A model generated the notes under the pieces. The model did not search any database. It was not told where the DNA came from and saw only the letters and a list, made by a program, of their open reading frames with translations. Below, in pieces: positions 43,240 to 55,831 of a stretch of 64,000 nt of DNA; within the stretch, counting starts at the first letter, position 1, and each line of letters starts with the position of its first letter. Source of the stretch: Notospermus geniculatus. Its lineage: Eukaryota > Nemertea > Pilidiophora > Heteronemertea > Lineidae. The stretch is taken from the NCBI GenBank assembly GCA_002633025.1, contig NMRB01000329.1, positions 312,725-376,724 on the forward strand, written 5' to 3'. Position numbers and translations under genes: made by a program.

Positions 43240-46200
43240 TTAATAAAATGTTTGTATCTGAAGAGATGACTGCCGCATAATGAACGTGAAAATCAAACAG
43301 ACGAAGAGTCCTGAAATACCAGGGTACAGACTCATGGACTCATTCACAAATTTCTGGGCAGTGATGTTGGGGCTGATCACGTCTAAATCAGGCTCGAGAG
43401 GGTGAGTTTCGTTAGAGGTGATATCAGCTAAGTCGAGTGGATCTGGGAATGTTGTTGTGTCAGTGCCATTTTTCATGTGTCAGCTCATCACCATACACTG
43501 TATGGACTTGATGTAACCTTTTCCCTCTGGTGCAAGATTCCATTCATGGACTATGCTTGTGTTCCTCAGCAGGATTCGTTCTCTGTGACTAAACCGACAG
43601 CTAGCTTCGCTGACCTGTAAGAAGAAAGATCGTGTACTGAGAAAACCGCCACTAGGAGGCGCTGTGATTGACGTCGATTATTGTAAAGTCTGGCAACATC
43701 TATCTTCGACCTAATGGAATGCGGAAGTCATGTAATGTGACAGAGCTTTGCGGTTTATAATCATGCCTGTCGATCACTTGTGGTCATTCCCCGATTGTTC
43801 GCGTTGTCCACCGGTCATTCAATAGCCGCGTGTGATTAAAGGTCCGTGGAAAATCCAACGATCAATTTCCTAGCTTCCGCATTCCATTAGGTCAAAGATA
43901 GATGTTGCCAGACTTTAGAAGGACTGGTTGAAAACATTGATTGGTGGATCAGACTTTAGACCTTAGCGTGACATTGACTTCCATCTAAAGCAAGGAACAA
44001 GGACCAACGCTTACAAATGCACTCCACAGTGTCTCATGAATCCCCTGAGCCCGTAACATATGATTACATAATGCTGCTATATCATTGCGTCCCTTTGTTT
44101 CGCCACATTCTCGTTTAGAAGCGCCGAGACCAGGCATGTAGGTGAAGGTCAGGCGGTAGCCGTCAACTCTGAAATGAGTGAATAAAATAGAATTGTCGGA
44201 CATATTGTGTGTAGATCACGTGACGTCAAGAAAATGTCGGGGATTCCCTTTCAGTTCTACGTAGGAACGTTTTGGATGTCTCTTACTTGATATTAGTGCA
44301 GGACCATGTTTTGGATGGAAATAGACCAGGTTTATGCTTGCCACATGTGATCCTGCGGCCAAAGAGTTTTGTCGAACTTGGAAATGATTTATCTGAAAAT
44401 AGAAAGAACAGATCACGTGACAGGGAGATCAAGTTGTGCATCAGAAATCTCTTGGGTTCTGACGTCTTTTAGAGAAAGTGATGTGATCAGCGAAACATTA
44501 GCCGGTCCTCATTCAGCGGCTTCCACGACGTAACTTCAACAATGTCCGCCAATGCTGACGTCGCCGTCATGACGCAAGCCGGGGCAATATGCATTGTTGA
44601 CGTCGTCGTCCTATGACGCAAAGCCGGGGGCAAAACGCGCAACCCAACAGAACGATGTTGTGGTGGAAACAATGAAAGGCCCAGTCTTGGCTTGGGACGA
44701 GTTTTTATTTAAGGAGTCTGACAGGACAGGATCATGAAGAAATCACTTGTCGATGCCACTCTGAACGAACCAAAAACCTGACAGTGAAATGGCCACTTAA
44801 AAACTCCTCCTAGAATCTCCGATCAATCATTAACAATGATGGCTATTATCAACAGAGCTGCTTCCGACGTTGAATGGCTGTTTTAGAATCTATCACAACT
44901 CATTTACTGAATTAATTATTAGCTGTTCGATGGAAAATAAGGAAGATTGGCGAGGGTAGAATGTATTCCATTAATCTTACAAAAACAAAAAGCTCCACTC
45001 GGATCGACTGCCAACGAAATCGGGCCAGCTCATTCCCAAACCATCAATATCGTTTCTGAATCCACCATTTTGTTACCTCATCTTTTTCAGCATTAGTTTT
45101 TGTAACTGATAAATTTCTGATGACATTTTCAGCCGAATACCAGAAATATGAACAGAAGAAGAACCTGATGCATTATGAATTATCAGATGACCGTGCAGAG
45201 TAAAACATGGTCGTAATTCAAGTAAACAGCGACATTCCTCTGATAGGTTTTATCTCTATTTATCCCGCCATTACCTCAGTAGCACGTTTATTGGACGCAG
45301 GAGACGCATTCTTTTTCTGCAGATACCTGAACGTGACATTACATAAAGATTTTCAAAATCGCCAGAACGGTTCGTGTAAGATGCTGGCAAAAACTTACTA
45401 GAGCAGTCCAAGCGAAAACGTAATCATGCAGAAGGACACTCCAGTGAATAATACCAAAATAAATTTCATAGTGGCTTTCCTTGTGGGTGGAGAGATTAGC
45501 TTCCCATTGTGTAGAAAATGGATGGATAATATTGGCATTGCTCACTAAAGGAAACATACTGGGACTCTGATCGATACACTCGAGTAAGAGAATAGTTTAA
45601 TCACTCGATTACCAGTTAGACTGATCACCCGCCCGCCACCCGCCCTGGTACGCTCTGTAAAGTACGATAGACTGGTACCCTGTCCTCGAGGACAGAAGAG
45701 CAGTCTACAAATACGAGTAGGCTAGCGGAGGGTTTCGAGGGCAGAGGACCAGTTCAGATTACCAGACCGACAAATATCGTGTGACATGAACCATGGTTAA
45801 TGTCACTATCGTGCGACACCAACGAACCAGTGTAAACGCTAAATGGTAGATGTTCAACAGTTGACCCCTAAAGGTCACGCCATTTGCTCCCTGAACAAGA
45901 TCACAAGGCTCCAAGTTGAACAATTTGATACAACCAATTTCTTGTCAGTTTTTCGCCCCAAATTATCACAGCCCTCAGCTTCCCTTCAAAATGTGAGAAA
46001 ATAACATGATAATGGCGCAATTACTGAGGAAACATATCGTTTTCTACGCTGTGGGAAATGTGAGAAGGGAAATTTCGTGTTTGCAGTGGGCTCAATGGAT
46101 GTTTCCTTTAGGATTAAAGAAGAGGCGGCATATTTCTTTACCAGTTTATTTAGTACGACTATCACATTCTCGCTTCCCTTTTTGTCAACATATCCTTCTG

Positions 46201-48086
46201 TATACAAAGACTTTCAGTCAGAAGAAATGCTAAGAAAAGTGTTGTTTAGAATGACAAAGATATTCCGGAATTCCTAACCTTTGGACAACAAGAAGCCAGA
46301 TCACATTTCATACGTTTGTGACATTTGTTAACGAGCTGTATTCACTTCTCACGAAAACAAAACAGGCAACAGATAGGTATTACCTGCCGTGCCGGGAAAA
46401 CAAAACAGGCAACATATAGGTATTACCTGCCGTGCCGGGAAAAATGAAGATTTCCTGAAGATCTACATTCTGAAGGAAAGTCAACTGAACCTGGCTTTAT
46501 TGAACGGCTTTGTGGAAGTAATGATAAAAGAAGCCTGGTTGATTCCTTTATGGTTATACCCCTAACAACAGATAAACCCGTCGTTGGCCTGACTGGCCGG
46601 TTTCGACTCTGAAGTAGGAACTCATCCTCGACCTTTAGCCTTGACCATCAGCATGATGATTTTGAATTGCTTCGGTCGCTCACTTCGAGGTGTTTATTTC
46701 AGGAAATCCTGAGAGGAAATATCCGGTAGGACAAGTGTGCATTTTGAAGCAAATGGTCCCAAGGCCAACCGTCTCTAATACTCGCTGAGCTTCCTTCCAT
46801 TATTCTACTCAGAGATCATGCAAACATGTTCTCATACAGATTACCTTAATTGAGGCTTAGGGAAATGCTACTCGAGTCAGAGCTAGGATTGGAGTGAGTG
46901 AGCCAGAGTCAAAGATAAGAGTCGGAGGCTTGTTCAAAGCTGGGTATTACAAGTCGTCAGAAAAGAAAGACGTCGTCATTTAGCTACAGCTTGTTCAGCA
47001 TTCGTGACAACATGATTGGATGAACTGAAGACATAACGAGGGAAACCAAATCAACATCATGTGTTCAGGAAGGGAGTGTTTTCCTTCGACCGATCTCATA
47101 GCCCCACCCTCTCCCGCACCCTCTCAAACACCGCGTGTTCAGGTGAAAGTAGATTAGTACCGCAATCTCCGCTAGGTGAAACCACCTTTACCCACCTAGC
47201 GGAGGATCACGGTACCAAAACTCCTAGATCCACCTAGTGCAGATCGTGGCACCAATCTAAGCTGAATACCAAAACTTTTGACTTCTTGTCACGAAGTACG
47301 GACAGCCATAACAACATCATTCCAGTTCACCTTGGGAAAAAAACCCGATAGTTTGTTGCTGCACAGTAAAAAAAGTAGTGTTAACCATACACCCAAAAGT
47401 AGTGTTAACTGTCTGATAACACTAGAAATCAGTGTTAAAAAGAGTGTTAAGTGTTGGTGTTGGGAGCTATTGGACACTCAAAATCGGTGTTAAAGTTAAC
47501 ACCCATTTTCAGTGTTACCTTAACACTATATTTTTTACTGTGTGGGAGGCAGCAGTCATTCCAAACGTTTATGAAGCCACATGAGATGACAGTCACCATG
47601 CTGGTCAAATGACACAAAGAGAGCAATTTAGGAAGGAATTCGTTTATGATAAAGAGTCAAGGTGAGAAAGCCAGCACGATGCTGACCATTAAATATGGTT
47701 ATCGAGCAATGTCAAAGAGAGATCCGTTGTTAGATGATTATAATGATTTCCTGTGGCATCTTCCTCGAGCCGGGAGATTGCTGATGTCACCAGATTATCG
47801 AGGTACGAATTTTCAGGGTATTTACAGAATATGTCTTCTTTCTCTGATGCGGATGGGAGATGAAAGACGAAAAAGAAGGCGAAATGTCAAAGTCAAATTC
47901 ATCTTTATCGGGAAACCCGTGTACACACAAAATGTCCATGTCTTGGGTAGTTTTTTTAGAGGGCAGGAACTATGACACAAAAGAACTCCCGATTCCCGCA
48001 GTATGCAATTGCGTCTTTCTTACTGTGTCTAACAATTGATGCAATCAGCTGGGCTTCAGATTCAACCACGGGGATGCTGGGCGTTC
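43240..48086 (-). CDS. Partial gene for a probable secreted or membrane glycoprotein, in-frame TGA in last exon
   Basis: Five exons join in phase with GT-AG junctions: 48024-48086, 45399-45544, 44287-44392, 44015-44166 and 43480-43614. The chain begins in mid-protein; no start or signal peptide was found. The last exon ends at TGA (43480-43482) after KSIQCMVMS. The same frame then stays open for 79 codons to 43240. That extension has four N-glycosylation sites (NGT, NET, NIT, NES) and a hydrophobic segment, GISGLFVCLIFTFIM, near its end, as expected for a stalk and membrane anchor. The exon 45399-45544 has a TQWEANLSTHKESHYEIYFG pattern faintly like fibronectin-III-type domains. I do not recognise the family. 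Readthrough, a disabled gene or a sequence error are all possible. Confidence 0.5.
43684..43917. mobile_element. Inverted-repeat element with 44-bp arms
   Basis: 43684-43727 and 43874-43917 are inverted copies with one mismatch (TAAAGTCTGGCAACATCTAT). About 146 bp lie between. It sits in an intron of the partial membrane-protein gene, immediately upstream of its last exon. Confidence 0.8.
47362..47542. mobile_element. MITE with CACAGTAAAAAA ends and TAGTGTTAA core repeats
   Basis: CACAGTAAAAAAAGTAGTGT at the left is mirrored by ACACTATATTTTTTACTGTG at the right, and AGTGTTAAC-like words recur inside in both orientations. This end type is common in animal genomes. It has no coding capacity. 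Confidence 0.8.
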
Positions 48087-48697
48087 CTGTGGACACCAAG
48101 AATAATTGATGGAGAAGAAGATATTCGTTATCGGTGTTATTCAGGCTTAAACAACACAAAGCTGTATCACACCTTTTACTAAGATTTGTGGCCGCAGCCT
48201 TAAGGTCTCCGAAACCTGGTCAGTTATATTGGAGCACACTGTAGCTAAATAATCGCGAGAGCAAAAACAAGCAATGAATAATAAATGGCTTCTGAATAGA
48301 CAAGACTTTTTAACGTTGCTATCAGAGCCGAAAGATGAGGACGCTTCCGAAAGAGATTAACGGTAGAGTGGACCAGCAACATTCACCACCGACAGCTTAG
48401 AGAGAGAGTGGAATAATACCTGGGTATCACTCGCTATTCCCTTCAGCAGATAGCGAAGCTTTTGCCGACAAAAAACAGGTTCTGTCTTTATGATTGATAA
48501 ACTCTGAGTGGCAGAGTGACGGATGAAGTGGACGCTCACAATGCCACATTTTTATTATTCTTATCCAAGAGCTACTGTGATATTCTCAGTGGGCCTACTC
48601 GAACCAATGCAAAACCAGACGCCAACACTGGAAAAAGTGTATGCTGATTTTTTAACATGAGGCACACACAGCCAGCCTAAAGCAAATACACCAACGG

Positions 48698-49275
48698 TTA
48701 CTTATAAAACCCGGAATGAAATGATCGAAATGGCCGAAATGATCGAAACGGCCGAAATCATCGAAATGGATGAAATGACTTTACTTAAAAAATCATAGGC
48801 CACCTTAGTGTAAACTGAGTGCTTTTTGTCTGTAGTAGATATACAGGTAGCGCAGGTTTGGCATGGGCCTACATCATGACATGCAACAATAGCCATGATA
48901 CGATCATGCATAATAAAATCAGGGCACGGCAAAAGAACCGTTAGGAGAACTGTTAATGGCGTTGGGCCGTTTCATTTTAACTCAGCCAGTCACCTTTAAT
49001 TTTGGCAGGAGTTGTTTAAATGTAGGCCTACATCATGACTATTTTTATACGGGGGTATACCGGTGGCTCATACTCAAACAGGAAAAAAAACTCAATTGGC
49101 AATGTTATAGAAATTTATGAACACATGAGGATGGGCATGGTTGTTTCCACCACAGTGAGGGATCGACCTGTCTGAAGCTGAACACGTGAGGAAGGGGGCG
49201 GTTGTTTCCAGCACGTAACTTGCTGGGAAGTCCCATTTCATTTCGGCCATTTCATTCCGGGTTTTATAAGTAACC
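48698..49275. mobile_element. MITE with GGTTACTTATAAAACCCGG ends and satellite sub-ends, copy A
   Basis: Left end GTTACTTATAAAACCCGGAA, right end its inverse at 49239-49274. Inside each end stand a few ATGATCGAAATGGCCGAA units. The middle is shared with copy B in reverse orientation (for example CAATAGCCATGATA and GGCCGTTTCATTTTAACTCA). Confidence 0.85.
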
Positions 49276-49279
49276 ACCA

Positions 49280-50033
49280 GTTACTTATAAAACCCGGAAT
49301 GAAATGGCCGAAATGATCGAAATGGTTGAAATAGGATTGACGAATAGGGGGGAAAGCANGGGGGGAAAAAGCAAATTAACAATATAAAAATTCACTTATT
49401 TTCATATTTTACATTTCAAAAAACCGAAATTAATACAATCTACCCTGCAGCCCCAAAAGTAAATGTGCACTGAAATTGGATTCCCCGCATGTTACGAAAG
49501 GGAATGTGGAATTGTATTGCATGCTTGGTTGTTCCACAGGACCATGTTGACATGATCGGAGCATTCTAGTGGAAGAAAGGTAATTTATGGCTATTAAGCC
49601 ATAAAGTCAGCCTCATCACTGAGGTATAGTCATGATGTACATTTTTAAAAAAACTCCCGCCAAAATTAAAGGTGGCCACACGTATGCGAAGGCTGGAGCC
49701 AGTGTACCGCGTGGTAAGATACTGCAGCGCCATGCGTGGCAACTGGCTGAGTTAAAATGAAACGGCCAAATGCCATTAACAATTTTCCTAACGGTAATTT
49801 TTATCTTGACTCCTGATTTTATGCATGTTGCTATCATGGCTATTGTTGCTACCGGTAGATCTACTACAGATTTAAAGCATTCAGTTTACTTGAAAAATCG
49901 TAATAGGCCACATAAGTGTAAAGTCATTTTATCTATTTCGATCATTTCGACCGTTTCGATCATTTCGGCCATTTCGATCATTTCGGCCATTTCGATCATT
50001 TCGGCCATTTCATTTCGGGTTTTATAAGTAACC
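49280..50033. mobile_element. Same MITE family, copy B, inverted
   Basis: It begins GTTACTTATAAAACCCGG at 49280 and ends CGGGTTTTATAAGTAACC at about 50033. Its interior is the reverse complement of copy A plus extra sequence around the N at 49359. Only four or five bases separate A from B, so the pair forms a head-to-head palindrome with 36-bp perfect arms at the junction (49239-49274, 49280-49315). Confidence 0.85.
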
Positions 50034-51029
50034 ATACACCAACCACCTGTCTCGGTATCAACAACACTGAGCAGAGCAGTAGGATGTTTGAGAGTTCAGA
50101 AAAACAGAAGCACAAGAGATACAGTTTCCCCGCAGGCACGGATGTTCACAACAACTCCATCAAAGGAAGATAAACTTGTGACGTGTTTACAGATATTTTT
50201 GAATCAAAGAAAAAAGAAAAGCCCCGAGGAACCACCGGCCAACCCACCGAGGAAGACCAGGCACCACAAGTCCAGATATTATGAAAAAAATCAGATAGCC
50301 TACAACAGCTAAACGAAACAAAAATGTCAGTGTATGTTCCATTGTCTGGCCGCACCATCGGAGATGTTACGTTTGTAACACCTCGGGTTTTCAGTCATTT
50401 TCTTCGGGAAATCTTGCAGTTTCGAGCTCTAAGTTGAGTGTACACTACACCATGAATGTCTGTTAAAACAAGGAGCGATCACGAACACGAAGCGGAAAAG
50501 CTTTGAACAGAACGAGCGGAGCCAGGGAAGAAGAATTCTTTTGCCATGTTAGCCTTGTCTGAATTGGTCTGGTATTCGCGCTATGTATAAACAGGTATCA
50601 ATGACATATGATAACATACATGTACAATCAAATCACGACCACTTTGTTACAACGATAATTCAATGTGACAGACGAGATTTCTTTACGCTAATTATGTCTG
50701 GGCTGAAATGTCTGTCTGTCTGTCATTCATAGAACATTTGATCTTGGTCAGCAATTGATCTCTCAGTCTCGCACTTCCTTCCCCGTTTCCGATGTTATTG
50801 AAATGATTGTCCTCCTGCTCATCACTGCTACACTAATAGAAAGACTGATTCCAAACATGTTCAGAACTAGTGGCTAAATGTCACCAAATCAACATCACTT
50901 GTTTTAATTTGTAGGTGACGAGTCAACCAACAACCCGACTTTACGATGAAACAATAGTCGAGCTGCCCACAGGACCAACTTCTAAACTGCTCACCCCGCC
51001 TACCGTCGTGTCTTGGTCAGCTGCCCCAT

Positions 51030-51125
51030 TAGACTGGTTCCAGTCATTGCCGCTACACTCTTTGGCGCTCATTCCACAACACGGAGTGCCGCGGGAGTGG
51101 AGCGGCAAAGAAAAGAACCAGTCTA
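51030..51125. mobile_element. TAGACTGGTTCC foldback element, copy 1
   Basis: TAGACTGGTTCCAGTCATTG at the left, then GCCGCTACACTC, mirrored by GAGTGGAGCGGC and AGAACCAGTCTA at the right. Copy 2 is at 58401-58490 and a right-half fragment lies at about 52995-53034. Confidence 0.7.
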
Positions 51126-51449
51126 TCATGCCATGTCCCCGATCAGTCCCTTCGGGGAACAGAACGGAACAAGGGCAACGTGACGTTGATCTTTAGCAAT
51201 GCCTACTCGTTGAATGAAGGAAGCATTCACTGCAGCAATTGTTTCTCTCTTTGTGCCAATGACACCATCAGTATCCTAGACAACCATTGTAGAGTTGGGC
51301 AGACGTGACGGGAGGTGATTTATTGCTTTGAAGATGGAATGGAATGAGAAGAAGAAAAGGAGATCAATAAAGAAGGCCATCGTGGAAATCATGACAACAA
51401 AGGATGGAAGCAACAGAACTTCCGGTTCTTGCATTGGTTCGTCTCCTGA

Positions 51450-51632
51450 AAGCTTTCCACTTTATGAGATGTTGCTGACGATATGGCACTCTAAAGCTTT
51501 CCACTTTATGAGATGTTGCTGACGATATGGAACTCTAAAGCTTTCCACTTTATGAGATGTTGCTGACGATATGGCACTCTAAAGCTTTCCACTTTATGAG
51601 ATGTTGCTGACGATATGGAACTCTAAAGCTTC
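51450..51632. repeat. 44-45-bp tandem repeat, four units
   Basis: Units read GCTTTCCACTTTATGAGATG then TTGCTGACGATATGG. Alternate units carry GCACTC and AACTC, so the array may have grown by doubling of a two-unit block. Confidence 0.85.
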
Positions 51633-52184
51633 TGAATCATCGGAGCTGGTCCTAAATGGTTCACAGGTTTTCATCGAACAGAAAGTGGCGACACCGCTGC
51701 TGGATGTAAAGAGATGAATGAAGAAAGAGATCAAAGTAAACGTATTCATTAAAGCGAATGGCTCGCGGGGTTTGTTTTGGCGCCATGACATGTTGGTCCT
51801 CGATATCAAGCACCATTTTGAGAAAAAGGCAAAAGAAGGACTTTAGTTTAATGGGAAATGCATTAAACAGCCAAACTTCGGAGGCGCATTCTGCAAAATC
51901 TGCCGCTTCAAAATCAATGGGAATAGTACAAAATGTACATCTTGACCTACTGAATTCGAAAACGTCATTAACCCATTTTAACAAATTTTTAATGGAACCT
52001 CGTCCCCAGTGTTTACATTCGCATATTTGCACAGGTGTTGCATATGGCTGGAGCACGGCTTTGCCTGGAGGCTAGATTCACTCTCTATGGAAGGTACCAC
52101 CAAAAATGTAAACAAACCCCGCGAGCTATTCGCTTTAACTCCATAGAGAGGTTTAGAAAATGAACGATAAACGTAAACGATAAT

Positions 52185-52275
52185 GACGTCACACTCCATT
52201 CAATAATCCGTCGTGAGGTTGGACTGTGACTGTCACACTCCATTCAATAATCCGTCGTGAGGTTGGACTGTGACT
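52185..52275. repeat. 44-bp tandem duplication
   Basis: CACTCCATTCAATAATCCGT through GTGACTG occurs twice in a row without visible differences. Confidence 0.8.
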
Positions 52276-53689
52276 GCCATGTGACGCCATTCTCGTATCA
52301 TCTACGTTTTATCGTTATTGTCTTCGCCGCATACAAACAGCATCAGCGCTCGAAAAATACAAGAAAATAAGGAACTGGCCAATCCTTCTCTTAAAAAAAT
52401 GATCCAGAGAATCCCGGCCTGACATATTTTCCAATACACCTGCAGATTGTAAGCGGAACATGGCGACATGATGTAGGAAAGAGAAATATTGGAAATCTAT
52501 AGATTTTATGTGACATTTAAAGCGTATCGCACACCAGGACAACACGGGATTTTATTGGCTGGGATGATAATTGTTCCTGACCACCTCCTCTGCTAAACAA
52601 CTGAAAACTCTTTGGTCTCTCATACACAACACAGGTTTTATAACCACGTTGAGATCGGAGTATGAATATTTTACTGCACACAACAGGGCCTAATCAATTC
52701 CTTCATTGATCAGCAGATGTTTTCAGAAGCAACACGTAAATCTAATGTGCTCAGAGCAAAGTTGAAGAGCTCTCAACACCAAACCAGCTGCACAGATAAA
52801 AGATTCACTGTCATACAACATAACTGATGGAAGGGGTTTTCGAACGTAGTTCAAGGGACGATCATGCAGTGACTCTGTGGTGTTCCCACTTCTGCCTGGA
52901 ATCTATTTCACTGACGGCTGAGAGGAAATGAACGATTCAGCCAACATCTCTACCGCTAAGAATCTTCATAAAAATGACTCACTCTGCGGACAGTAGCGCC
53001 GCAAGAGTAGAGCGGCAAAGATGGTAACCAGTCTATCCCTGGCCGATGCATTCAGGCTGTTCCAGTCCTGCGATGGTTCGTGGAGTGAACGACTGCCTCC
53101 TGATCGGAGTTACATCTGATCTGCCTGTATCTGTCTCTAACCAGCTATTAGGACAAGAACCATCAGATAAACCTTCATCTGATCGTCAACTGTAATCAGA
53201 ATGAGTAAGATGAGACGAGGATTCACATCAAACATGTCATCATTTCCTGACCAGGATACTTATGACAACATGAAGGGTTTCTCCAGTTAACACTTCAACC
53301 TCTCTCAAACCAAGTGTCGCCAGCCATCTGCCGCTGATAAAAACAGAAACGAGAGCTGACAGTCATCGAGATTTATTCCACGTTTCGATAATCAACGAGA
53401 AAGGGATTGAAAAAATGTTGTGAGTGAGTAACGATTGGGTTTGAATTGATATCATTCCCCTGAGAGCCTACGCCATGCAAGGAGCCACGTTCAATGATGA
53501 AGGCGGACGATATTCTCCTCATATTCACCGATCTAGCATTGGTAGAAAAAACACCCAATGATGAAAAAAGGAATTGATGTTCTAGAGATTCCAAAGAATC
53601 AACATCTTCTTGTGATGACTCAGGTAGAATGATATCAGACGGATTATGATTGTAAACATAAGACAGGAAGGCGTCGATGATCGCTTTGT

Positions 53690-53998
53690 GAGAGGAACTG
53701 GCATCCAGTGAAGTAAGAGGAGAATGAGGACTGGCAGCCAGTGAAGTAAGAGGTGAATGAGGACCGGCAGCCAGTGAAGTAAGAGGAGAATGCATGAGGA
53801 CCGGCAGCCAGTGAAGTGAGAGGAGAATCAGGACCGGCAGCCAGTGAAGTGAGAGGAGAATCAGGACCGGCAGCCAGTGAAGTAAGAGGAGAATGAGGAC
53901 CGGCAGCCAGTGAAGTGAGAGGAGAATGAGGACCGGCAGCCAGTGAAGTAAGAGGAGAATCAGGACCGGCAGCCAGTGAAGTGAGAGGAGAAGGAGGA
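53690..53998. repeat. 33-bp minisatellite, nine units
   Basis: Units read CCAGTGAAGTAAGAGGAGAA then TGAGGACCGGCAG; one unit has a 4-bp insertion. On the minus strand the period keeps a frame open that encodes repeated SPLTSLAAGPH, continuing into a 100-codon unique frame to 53373. Whether this is translated is unknown; the 4-bp insertion shifts the frame between the two halves. Confidence 0.85.
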
Positions 53999-54239
53999 AG
54001 CGTTAACCGTCTGATCAAGACAAGAGACATGATATCATAATCAACAGCAGAACATTTGGTCCACAAACTAGCGGTACTTGGCAAAAGTATAAAAAATAAT
54101 GTGATTGCATGAGAGAATCACTCGGAGTTTAATACATCCAAAAAGATAAACCAGAAGTTAAAGGGAAGAGTTGGAGTTCGCATCAAAGCTTCCTACCGTA
54201 GGCTAAACATATCATTGAAGTTTCACATTCAACTTCCAT

Positions 54240-54400
54240 TTAATTTTTTTTTAAATTCTCTACAAATCCGAGGGAATGAACGACGTATCCCAGGCCAGGG
54301 TTATCTTCGACAGAGATTAAAATGTCAGCCACATCTGACATATCAGAATCAGGAAGCAGGCGGTTGAATATCAGATGGATCAGCCTCTGGCAGTTGGTGG
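54240..54400 (-). CDS. Possible terminal exon of an unrecognised gene
   Basis: On the minus strand an acceptor-like ACTGCCAG at about 54400 is followed by an open frame with a protein-like composition (LLPDSDMSDVADILISVEDN, then LGYVVHSLGFVEN) ending at TAA 54240. No upstream exon was found, and chance cannot be excluded. Confidence 0.2.
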
Positions 54401-55831
54401 AAAAACAAGCTATATTGATGCAAATATTATACGGTATGATTGCCAGTTTCATGTCTTTCATGGCGGACTGGCTTCCTTCATTCCAGACTCACCTCTATCA
54501 ACTGATGATGGTGAAGATCATCGGCCAATTCACGTCACCTTTAGCTTACAAAGAAATTAGTTTTCACCTCCTCTTTCCATCCTTTGAGAAGAAAGATGCT
54601 TTGATAAGAAACAAACTGTTGCTTCGTTTAAAGATGAATCATCGTCAGTTAATTTCACTTTTACTTATGATGCAAAATAAATGAAACGTTTCATCCTTTC
54701 CTCATCCCTTTGCAATCACTTCCAAAATAACCGAACACAAACAGGTTTTTGCTGCATGCAGCGTCTCCATTAAAAGTAAAAAGTGATAAAAGCAATTACT
54801 CCTCAGCGATTCAAACTTTTAACGATCATCTTTTAGAAGTTTTCCTTTGGATCTCATAAATCTCCGCCTAGTGGTTGTAAGGTGAGTCAGCAAATCGATT
54901 TTCTCTAATGATCTTTAGGTTGAATTCATAATCGTGATAGCGGAAGGGATGCAAAGCCGATCATGACCGACTCATTAGTGGAAAACAAAGTATCACCGAC
55001 AGTGCCATGAGAGGTGGACCATGGTAGGACTGTATTGATGAGACCAAGAGGTTCACAGCCTACTGTCAGTTGACGTTATTAAGCAGTACCGTTCACTGGA
55101 ACAAGGAAAAGGGGTAGTAAAACATCGATACAACCTCGTACTCTGAAAAAATGACAGTTCAAAGAGTTCTACTTTATCTGCCATGAAAAGGATTCAGATT
55201 TCCTCACCAATGTTGCATCGATTTAAAGCCCACACCAAAAAGATATTTCTTAATATCGTTCCTAAATAGTTTATGTTGACAATCCCCTTCACTCTGTGTT
55301 GCACCATGAGTCTCAGTTTACAAAAGGGAAGCTTAAATTAGCTTTGAGAGAAGATGTTCACGTGATCGACTTATGCCTTTAATGCCCCGAGGTAAAGTTG
55401 CTTTATTGTTTGATAAAGTATGGAGTCACAGACAGTCTGTCAAGTTAGGTTTTGTGGCACGCAACCTATTGCGTCTTAAAAAGGAATTACATGTAATTCC
55501 TTTGGTGGTTTTACGTTTTCCAACTAATAAGCCTCACATTCGCTGGGGAAGGGGTGAATGTCATCTACTTTGAATCCTAACCCCTGGCCGCGTATCCCAC
55601 AACCCTTGATACTGGTCTCCTACCCCTGACCCCTTAAGCCTACTCCTACTCCTACTCCTTTTAACCCCTGACCCTTACAGCCAGCCGTTACCCTAGATAC
55701 TGGGTCCCTGTTCCATAGGATTGGACGACATTTACATCTTTTACCCTACATTCGTGTCTGATGCCGATCTGGTCCAACATCAACACATTAGCAGTTGGTT
55801 CACTCGGGCAACTCGACCAACACTTCAACAC

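Larger units (their letters stand above)
48087..53372. other. Region with repeats and no recognised gene
   Basis: It contains two related MITEs (48698-49275, 49280-50033), a foldback element (51030-51125), two tandem repeats (about 51450-51632 and 52185-52275) and single-copy DNA. Short open frames such as 50915-51196 and 51661-52056 have no domain I recognise and no convincing splice sites. If the partial gene above extends upstream, its first exons could be here. Confidence 0.35.

Noticed and set aside
47646-47975. 109-codon plus-strand frame
   Set aside because: It has a basic, plausible composition but no domain, no signal and no supporting neighbour; left as unassigned.
48441-48518. Possible additional exon of the partial membrane-protein gene
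   Set aside because: It has an acceptor and donor look-alike on the minus strand, but its only open phase does not fit the next exon at 48024-48086.
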